64,000 bases of DNA, from positions 868,001 to 932,000 of the forward strand of contig JADKCI010000001.1 of assembly GCA_016714645.1 (NCBI GenBank). Reading direction: 5' to 3'. A program made the position numbers and the translations under genes. Each line of letters starts with the position of its first letter. Position 1 is the first letter of the stretch. The stretch comes from Chromatiaceae bacterium (GTDB taxonomy: Bacteria > Pseudomonadota > Gammaproteobacteria > Chromatiales > Chromatiaceae). The notes beneath the pieces were generated by a model, which saw only the letters and a program-made list of their open reading frames with translations, was not told the DNA's origin and ran no database searches. Below, one piece after another: positions 58,311 to 64,000 of the stretch.

Positions 58311-59453
58311 TCAGGCGTCCAGGCTCTTGCGGGTCTTGAGCCGCGCCAGCGCGAAAAATACCGCGCCAATCGTTAGCATGGCCGCCATGTTGGGCACCAG
58401 CACCGGCCAGGTGTCCCCCGCCAGAAAGACCGTCTGCAAGGAGGCGATGAAATAGCGGGCCGGGACGATCAGGCTGATGGCGCGGATTGGGGCGGGCATG
58501 GAGTCGATCTCAAACAGAAAACCCGAGAGTAGAAAGGCCGGCAGAAAGCCCGTGAAGAGGGCCACCTGGGCCGCGATGAACTGGTTCTTGGTGATTGCCG
58601 AGATCACCAGCCCCTGACCCAGGGCGGGCACCAGGAAGACCGCCGACACCAGGAGCAGGGTCCCCCAGGAGCCCTGGAGAGGCAGGCCAAAAACGCTGAT
58701 GGCGAGCGCCGCCGAACCCAGGGTGGCCAGCAGGCCTAGACCAAAATAGGGCAGCAACTTGCCGATGAGGATCTCGGCTACCCGGGCCTGGGTAGAGAAG
58801 AGGGCCTCCAGGGTGCCCCGTTCCCATTCGCGGGCCAGCACCAGGGCGGTTAGGAGGGTGCCGATCATGGTCATGATGATGGCGATGGCACCGGGCACCA
58901 GGAAGCGGCGGCTCTCGATCTCCGGGTTGAACCAGAAGCGTGGCTGTAAATCCACCCGGGGGGCGGGCACCAAGCCCTCGGCCTGGGCCCAGCCCAGGAC
59001 CACCCCCTCGGCATAATGGGCGACGAACCCGGCGTTATTGGGCTGGGAACCATCGGTGATGACCTCCACCAGGGGCCCCGCCAGCGGTTCGGCGAGGCGG
59101 TGCGCGAAGTCCGCGGGAATCACCACGAAGCCCTTCAGATCGCCCGCCGCCACCGCGCCGGCCACCTGGCGCCGGTCCCGGGCCGGTGTCACCTGGAAGT
59201 AGCGGGTCCCGGAAAAGGCCGCGGCCAGGGACTGGGCGCTGGGATCCTCCGACTCCAGCACCAGGCCGATGGGGACCTGGCGGATGTCCAGGGAGACGGC
59301 ATAGGCAAAGAGAAACAGCAGGATCACGGGCAGTACGAAAGCAATCAGAATAGCGGATGGGTCGCGCACCACCTGCAGCCCCTCCTTGCGTACCAGGGCC
59401 AGGAGTCGCCTCCCGGAAAAGCCCTGGGATGACCAGGGGGTGGGCGCGCTCAT
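58311..59453 (-). CDS. ABC-2-type transporter permease (YbhS-like)
   Basis: 380 residues, same layout as the next permease: helix near 26–46 (PSAILIAFVLPVILLFLFAYA), large loop with VITDGSQPNNAGFVAHYAEG, then five helices to residue 370. It starts 4 bp inside the ATP-binding gene's end (overlap), 17 bp before the second permease. The pair would form the membrane part of the exporter. Confidence 0.88.
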   Translation of the reverse strand: MSAPTPWSSQGFSGRRLLALVRKEGLQVVRDPSAILIAFVLPVILLFLFAYAVSLDIRQVPIGLVLESEDPSAQSLAAAFSGTRYFQVTPARDRRQVAGAVAAGDLKGFVVIPADFAHRLAEPLAGPLVEVITDGSQPNNAGFVAHYAEGVVLGWAQAEGLVPAPRVDLQPRFWFNPEIESRRFLVPGAIAIIMTMIGTLLTALVLAREWERGTLEALFSTQARVAEILIGKLLPYFGLGLLATLGSAALAISVFGLPLQGSWGTLLLVSAVFLVPALGQGLVISAITKNQFIAAQVALFTGFLPAFLLSGFLFEIDSMPAPIRAISLIVPARYFIASLQTVFLAGDTWPVLVPNMAAMLTIGAVFFALARLKTRKSLDA

Positions 59454-61207
59454 GCCGCCTCCCGCCGGGGGGCCGCCGCCAGGGTCGCGTCCGTCCTCTC
59501 GATGAGGCGAATGAAGGCCTGCTCCATGGTCGGTTCCTCCCCCGGGTGCAAGGCCACCGCGGCCTTGAGGGCGTCCGGGGTGTCGAGGGCAATGACCCGC
59601 GCCTGGACCATGAGGGCGATCCGGTCACAGTATTCGGCCTCGTCCATGAAGTGGGTGGTCACCATCACCGTCACGCCCTTGCGCACCAGGCCGTTGATGT
59701 GGGTCCAGAATTCCCGGCGGGTGAGGGGGTCCACCCCCGAGGTGGGTTCGTCGAGGAAGAGGACGGGCGGGCGGTGCATCAGGGCGCAGGCCAGGGCCAG
59801 CCGCTGCTTGTACCCCAGGGGCAGTTCTTCCGGGGCCCGGTCGAGGAAGGCGGCGAGCTGGAAGGTCTCCACCATCTCGGCGATGCGCTCCCGTTTCAGG
59901 GGGCCCTCCAGACCCTGGACCCCGGCATAAAACGCCAGGTTCTGCCGCATGGAGAGCAGTCCATAGAGCGAGAATTTCTGGGCCATGTAGCCCAGGCGTC
60001 CCTTGGCCTGCCCGCTGGCGCGCCGCAGGTCCAGTCCCGCCACCCGGGCCTCGCCGGAACTGGGCTTGAGCAGGCCGCAGAGCATCTTGAAGGTGGTGGA
60101 CTTGCCCGCCCCATTGGGCCCGAGCAGACCGAAAATCTCCCCCGGCCGCACCTGGAAGGTCACCTCGTCCGTGGCCACGAAGGCGCCGAAGCGCTTGGTC
60201 AGGCGGCGACACTCGACCGCGTAGTCCAGGCCCAGGTCCTGGGGCGGCATGCGCTCCGCCAGGGCGGATGTCCCACCGGGTCCTCCCCCCAGCAGATCGA
60301 CAAAGGCATCCTCGAAGCGGGGCGTCACGGCCTCCAGTTGGGCCCCCGCCGCCCTGGCCAGGGCCTGGATGCTGTCGGAGGACTGATCCTGGCGCAGGAC
60401 GAGGCGGATCGCCTCGCCCTGAATCACCCCATCGCAGACGGAGGGCAGGTTCAGGGCCTGCTGGAGCAGGGCGCGGCGATCGCCCCGGGGGGCCCGTATC
60501 CGGAAGCAGCGGTGGCTGATGCGCCCGGTCAGGGCGGCGGGGGGGCCGGCAAAGCGCAGTTCCCCCTCGTTGAGCAGCAGCACGGACTCGCACCGCTCGG
60601 CCTCGTCCAGGTAGGCGGTGGCCCAGACCACCGCCAGGCCCTGGCCGGTCAGTGCCGCGACCATGTCCCAGAGGTCCTGCCGGCTCACGGGGTCCACGCC
60701 AACGCTGGGTTCGTCCAGCAACAGGACCTGGGGCGTGCCCAGCAGGGCGCAGGCCAGCCCGAGTTTTTGTTTCATGCCCCCGGAGAGCTTGCCCGCCAGC
60801 CGCGGGGTGAAGGGACCCAGCCGCGTAAAGGTCAGGAGCCGATCGAGGGCCTGGTCGCGCTGGCGGGCGGCCATGCCGCGCAGGGCGGCATAGAGGCGCA
60901 GGTTTTCCATCACCGACAGGTCTTCGTAGAGCCCAAAGCGCTGGGGCATGTAGCCAACGAGGGCGGCGAGGTCCCCGGCATCGCGCTGCGTATCCCGTCC
61001 CAGGATGCCGATCCGTCCAGAGGTGGGCGCCATCAGGCCCGCCATCAGGCGCATCAGGGTGGTCTTGCCGGCCCCATCGGGGCCCACGAGCCCCGTGAGG
61101 CGGCCGGCGTGGATCTCGGTGGTCAGTCCCTTGAGGGCCTGGGTCGCGCCAAAGTGCTTGGTAACCGCTGCCAGCAGCACCGCGGCCGCCGGGGGCGCCG
61201 ATGTCAT
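59450..61207 (-). CDS. Tandem ABC transporter ATP-binding protein (YbhF-like)
   Basis: 585 residues with two nucleotide-binding domains. Domain 1: Walker A GPDGAGKTTLM near 42, signature LSGGMKQKLGLACALL near 144, Walker B VLLLDEPSVGVDP near 166. Domain 2: Walker A GPNGAGKSTTFK near 359, LPLGYKQRLALACAL near 460 in place of a canonical LSGGQ, Walker B VLFLDEPTSGVDP near 482, and a H-loop (VTTHFMDEAEYCD). It energises the two ABC-2 permeases. It overlaps hlyD by 4 bp, so the four genes are translated together. Confidence 0.93.
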   Translation of the reverse strand: MTSAPPAAAVLLAAVTKHFGATQALKGLTTEIHAGRLTGLVGPDGAGKTTLMRLMAGLMAPTSGRIGILGRDTQRDAGDLAALVGYMPQRFGLYEDLSVMENLRLYAALRGMAARQRDQALDRLLTFTRLGPFTPRLAGKLSGGMKQKLGLACALLGTPQVLLLDEPSVGVDPVSRQDLWDMVAALTGQGLAVVWATAYLDEAERCESVLLLNEGELRFAGPPAALTGRISHRCFRIRAPRGDRRALLQQALNLPSVCDGVIQGEAIRLVLRQDQSSDSIQALARAAGAQLEAVTPRFEDAFVDLLGGGPGGTSALAERMPPQDLGLDYAVECRRLTKRFGAFVATDEVTFQVRPGEIFGLLGPNGAGKSTTFKMLCGLLKPSSGEARVAGLDLRRASGQAKGRLGYMAQKFSLYGLLSMRQNLAFYAGVQGLEGPLKRERIAEMVETFQLAAFLDRAPEELPLGYKQRLALACALMHRPPVLFLDEPTSGVDPLTRREFWTHINGLVRKGVTVMVTTHFMDEAEYCDRIALMVQARVIALDTPDALKAAVALHPGEEPTMEQAFIRLIERTDATLAAAPRREAA

Positions 61208-62211
61208 GATCCCGGGCCTGCGGGGGTGGCCGGGGCCGCTACCTGAATCGTGACGGGCATCCCTTGCCGCAGCCCCTCGTCGCTCTTGGGAATGATGATC
61301 CGCAGGCGATAGATCAGGTCCGTCCGCAAGGCGGTCGTCTCCACCGTTTTTGGCGTGAATTCCGCCTTGGGCGAGACGAAGCCGATGTGGCCCCGGTACA
61401 CCTGGCTGGAGCTGTCGGTGGTCACCTGTACCGGGGTCCCGGGCGCCACCTGGCCAAGCTGGGGCTCCGCCGCGTAGGCACGCGCATAGACGGGATCGGG
61501 CAGCGAAAGGGTATAGACCGGCGTCTGGCTGGTTACCATGCTACCCGGCTCCAGGACCCGGCTCATGATGATGCCGTCCGCGGGGGCAATCAGGCGGGTG
61601 TCATCCAGGGCGGTCTGGGCCTGGTCGCGGGCGGCGGCGGCGCTGGCGAGGTTGGCCTCGGCGGCGCTGATGTCCTCGGCGCGCGCACCCTCCCGCTGCA
61701 GGGAGTGCGTCTGCTGGGCCATGACGAGGCCGGCGACCGCCTCGTCGTAATCCGCATGGATCTTGTCCAGTTCCTGCTGACTGGCAAAGGCGGAGGCGGC
61801 CAACTCACGTTGTCGCTTGAGTTCGGCGGCCAAACGCTTCTCCAGGGCCGTGAAGAGGTTCACCTCCGCCTCGGCGCGCCGGATCTCCTGGGGGCGGTTG
61901 CCGTGACGCAGCTTTTCGAGTTCGGCCTCGGCGCGCCGATAGGCTGCGTCGGCGGCGGCCAGGGCATCCCGGTAAGGGCGCTCGTCCAACTCCGCGAGCA
62001 GGTCGCCCTGGTGAACCCTCTCGCCCTCCTCGTACCTCAGGGACTCCAGGCGTCCCGGCTGCCTGAACGACAGTTCGACCTCGCGGATATCCACATTGCC
62101 GTAGAGGGTCAGACCGGCGTCACCCTTGCCGGCCCGGCCCCAGAGCCACCAGGCGATGGCGATGAGGGCGATCAGGATGACGGGGGCCAGGAGTCTGAAT
62201 AAGGGTTTCAC
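61204..62211 (-). CDS. HlyD-family periplasmic adaptor (YbhG-like)
   Basis: 335 residues. An N-terminal membrane anchor (LLAPVILIALIAIAWWLWG, about 7–25), biotinyl-lipoyl-like half motif (GNVDIREVELSFRQPGRLESL, then VHQGDLLAELD), a long alpha-helical hairpin at about 80–200 (coiled-coil rich in Ala, Glu and Lys: RRAEAELEKLRHGNRPQEIRRAEAEV) and beta-barrel domain (IIMSRVLEPGSMVTSQTPVYTL). Couples the ABC exporter to an outer-membrane channel. First gene of the minus-strand operon; it faces yajC divergently with a 250-bp gap. Confidence 0.9.
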   Translation of the reverse strand: MKPLFRLLAPVILIALIAIAWWLWGRAGKGDAGLTLYGNVDIREVELSFRQPGRLESLRYEEGERVHQGDLLAELDERPYRDALAAADAAYRRAEAELEKLRHGNRPQEIRRAEAEVNLFTALEKRLAAELKRQRELAASAFASQQELDKIHADYDEAVAGLVMAQQTHSLQREGARAEDISAAEANLASAAAARDQAQTALDDTRLIAPADGIIMSRVLEPGSMVTSQTPVYTLSLPDPVYARAYAAEPQLGQVAPGTPVQVTTDSSSQVYRGHIGFVSPKAEFTPKTVETTALRTDLIYRLRIIIPKSDEGLRQGMPVTIQVAAPATPAGPGS

Positions 62212-62461
62212 GGGCTGGGTCCGGATGGGGAATGAAGCGATAGGGCGTGACGACGCATACCGGGCTGGCCTGAATCAGGTGTCAAGTCGACCCCGGCCAT
62301 TATCAGCCGAGGCCCGGAATCCGGCCACTATCCAGAGCAACCAACCTTGCCACGGCGGCAAATTTTTTCGGGACATCCCCTTTATCATCCATGGCATAAT
62401 GCCCATCGAGTTTTTTAGCCTAGCGTTGCCTGGCGACGCCATCCCTAGTCGAGGTCTAACC

Positions 62462-62797
62462 ATGAGCTTTTTTATTTCCGACGCCCTGGCCCAGGAGGCC
62501 GCTGGCGCCGCGGCACAGAGCGATCCCCTCTTGAGCCTGCTCTTTCCCATCGGTTTGGTAGTGCTGCTCTATTTCCTCATGATCCGTCCCCAGGTCAAGC
62601 GCCAGAAAGAACACAAGAAGATGGTCGAGGCCATGGCCAAGGGCGATGAGATCGTCACCGCCGGCGGCATCGCTGGCCGCGTCCTGGACTTGGGCGAGAA
62701 TTTCGCCCTGGTCGAGGTCGCCGAGGGCGTCCAGGTCAAGGTACGCCGCGTCGCCGTGGAGACGGTGCTGCCCAAGGGTTCCCTGAAGGAACTGTAA
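62462..62797 (+). CDS. yajC: Preprotein translocase subunit YajC
   Basis: 111 residues. One membrane helix (LLSLLFPIGLVVLLYFLMI, about 23–41), then the YajC signature RPQVKRQKEHKKMVEAMAKGDEIVTAGGIAGRV and KVRRVAVETVLPKGSLKEL. Start at the ATG giving MSFFISDALAQ; an in-frame upstream extension would add 112 unrelated residues. It associates with SecDF, which follows at once. Confidence 0.95.
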   Translation: MSFFISDALAQEAAGAAAQSDPLLSLLFPIGLVVLLYFLMIRPQVKRQKEHKKMVEAMAKGDEIVTAGGIAGRVLDLGENFALVEVAEGVQVKVRRVAVETVLPKGSLKEL

Positions 62798-62938
62798 TCC
62801 CGGTCCTCAACGTCGCCGTGTCGGCCCTACGCCGGCCCGGTGCCTGGGAGGAATGCCTGAAGCGGCCACACCGATCCCTGCTCCGGACCTGCCTCTCTAA
62901 CCCTGGGTCCGCCGTGATCCCCGCGAGAACCGATCCCC

Positions 62939-64000
62939 ATGAATCGTTACCCCCTCTGGAAAAACCTGCTGATCCTGGGCGTCATCCTGGTGAGCCTGGT
63001 GCTGGCCCTGCCGAACTTCTTCCCCCAGGACCCCTCCATCGAGGTCTCGGCCGCCCGCAAGACCGAGATGACCGCCGCCAGCGCCGATGAGATCCGCGCC
63101 ACCCTGGAGAATGCCAAGGTCCCCTTCAAGCGGATCGACACCCTGGAGGGTGGCAAGATCCTGGTGCGCTTTGATAGCTCGGGTGATCAACTGCGTGGCC
63201 AGGAGGCGATTGAGAGCAGCCTTTCCGCCCGGTACCGCAGCGCCCTCACCCTGTCCACGGATCTGCCGGGCTGGATCAAGGCCCTGGGTCTCAAGCCCAT
63301 GACGCTGGGACTGGATCTGCGGGGGGGTGTCTATGTGCTCATCGACGTGGACATGGAAGCCGCCGTGGACCAGGCCCTCGATCGCTATGTCGAGGACATC
63401 CGCACCCAGTTGCGCGATGCCAAGGCGCGCTATATCACGGTCAGCCGGGTCCAGCGTCAGGTCATCGTCAAGTTCGCGGACCTGCCGGCCCGCGACGCGG
63501 GCGAGAAGGTCATCGCCAAACAGTTCGGGGACCTGAAGATGGAGGTCCTGGAGCAGGGCGGCGACTTCCTGGTCACCCTGGCCATGACCCCGACGCAGCA
63601 GAAGCAACTCCAGGACTTCGCACTCCAACAGAATGTCACCACCCTGCGTAACCGGGTGAACGCCTTGGGCGTGGCGGAGCCGAATATCGCCCGTCAGGGC
63701 GACCGGCGTATCGTGGTCCAACTGCCCGGCGCCCAGGACCCGGGGCGACTCAAGGAGATTCTGGGGGCCACCGCGACCCTGGAATACCGTCTGGTGGACA
63801 CCGAGCACAGTGTGGCCGATGCCGAGGCGGGCAAGGTGCCCGCGGCCAGCCGGCTCTACCGTGATCGGGATGGGCGCCCGGTCCTGCTCAAGCGCCGGGT
63901 CATCGTCACCGGCGATCAGATCACCGACGCCGCCTCCGGATTCGACTCCCAGAGTGGCACGCCCATGGTCACCGTTGCCCTGGACGGCCCTGGCGGCCGG
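62939..64000 (+). CDS. secD: Protein translocase subunit SecD (5' part, runs off the window)
   Basis: 354 codons are present. N-terminal helix (NLLILGVILVSLVLALPNFF), then the periplasmic P1 region of gammaproteobacterial SecD: SARYRSALTLSTDLPGWI, GLKPMTLGLDLRGGVYVLIDVDM near 118–140 (the LGLDLRGG signature), TTLRNRVNALGVAEPNIARQG near 235 and LPGAQDPGRLKEILGATATLEYR near 262. Part of the proton-driven SecDF motor that helps translocated proteins leave SecYEG. secF is expected just beyond the edge. Confidence 0.96.
   Translation, partial: MNRYPLWKNLLILGVILVSLVLALPNFFPQDPSIEVSAARKTEMTAASADEIRATLENAKVPFKRIDTLEGGKILVRFDSSGDQLRGQEAIESSLSARYRSALTLSTDLPGWIKALGLKPMTLGLDLRGGVYVLIDVDMEAAVDQALDRYVEDIRTQLRDAKARYITVSRVQRQVIVKFADLPARDAGEKVIAKQFGDLKMEVLEQGGDFLVTLAMTPTQQKQLQDFALQQNVTTLRNRVNALGVAEPNIARQGDRRIVVQLPGAQDPGRLKEILGATATLEYRLVDTEHSVADAEAGKVPAASRLYRDRDGRPVLLKRRVIVTGDQITDAASGFDSQSGTPMVTVALDGPGGR

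Overview
The window is GC-rich chromosomal DNA of a gammaproteobacterium. The tgt–yajC–secD block at the right end is proteobacterial housekeeping. The phasin, the PHA-type context and the style of the IS481-like transposases would suit a member of the Chromatiales (purple sulphur bacteria), but that placement is inference. About 1–46.5 kb is one large, much rearranged surface-polysaccharide (O-antigen/EPS) region. About 46.5–64 kb is a more ordinary chromosome.

Layout. (1) 1–4.8 kb: a tightly packed nucleotide-sugar operon (end of rfbF, rfbH, a short rfbI, rfbG, an RmlC-like epimerase, an SDR reductase). It fits synthesis of a CDP-3,6-dideoxyhexose, probably CDP-ascarylose. (2) 5–25.4 kb: O-antigen assembly genes, with a Wzx-type flippase, a Wzy-type polymerase, several GT2/GT4/GT11 glycosyltransferases, FkbM and DUF268 proteins, other methyltransferases and gmd. 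It is broken up by two IS481-family elements, one IS4-family element and an IS630 remnant. A DUF268–FkbM–GT11 gene set is present twice, and the two copies have decayed in complementary ways. (3) 25.6–31.1 kb: duplicated modules of bi-domain oxidoreductase, hicA, hicB and wecB, of which only one intact version of each gene remains apart from two hicB copies. A third, ruined copy lies at 44.8–46.3 kb. (4) 31.1–35.2 kb: heparinase II/III-like protein, GT4 glycosyltransferase and GNAT acetyltransferase. (5) 35.2–46.5 kb: genes for an amino-deoxy sugar (LegC-type aminotransferase, two FlaA1/PglF-type dehydratases, a PglC/WcaJ-type sugar-phosphate transferase), mixed with BrnA, Phd/YefM and Rpn-type remnants, a retropepsin-like protein, gene fragments and a family of C/G-rich palindromes. 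Two of these palindromes lie in frame inside enzyme genes.

(6) 46.5–55 kb: accessory and stress genes. These are an SMR exporter, a 44-residue membrane protein, a phasin, CspA, an alcohol dehydrogenase, an Hsp20, an S1-domain protein, MsrA, a Uma2 nuclease and a TumE–TumA toxin–antitoxin locus whose two genes are fused in frame by a 14-bp duplication. (7) 55–64 kb: HAD phosphatase, tgt, a four-gene ABC exporter on the minus strand, yajC, and secD running off the edge.

How the genes work together: the sugar-nucleotide enzymes (CDP-dideoxyhexose, GDP-mannose dehydratase, UDP-ManNAc from WecB, UDP-amino-sugar from the dehydratase/LegC set) feed the glycosyltransferases. The sugar-phosphate transferase starts a lipid-linked unit, and the Wzx and Wzy proteins flip and polymerise it. 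Two patterns stand out: duplicated modules with reciprocal loss, and toxin–antitoxin loci where the antitoxin survives and the toxin is truncated, stopped or fused. No tRNA, rRNA or CRISPR array was seen.
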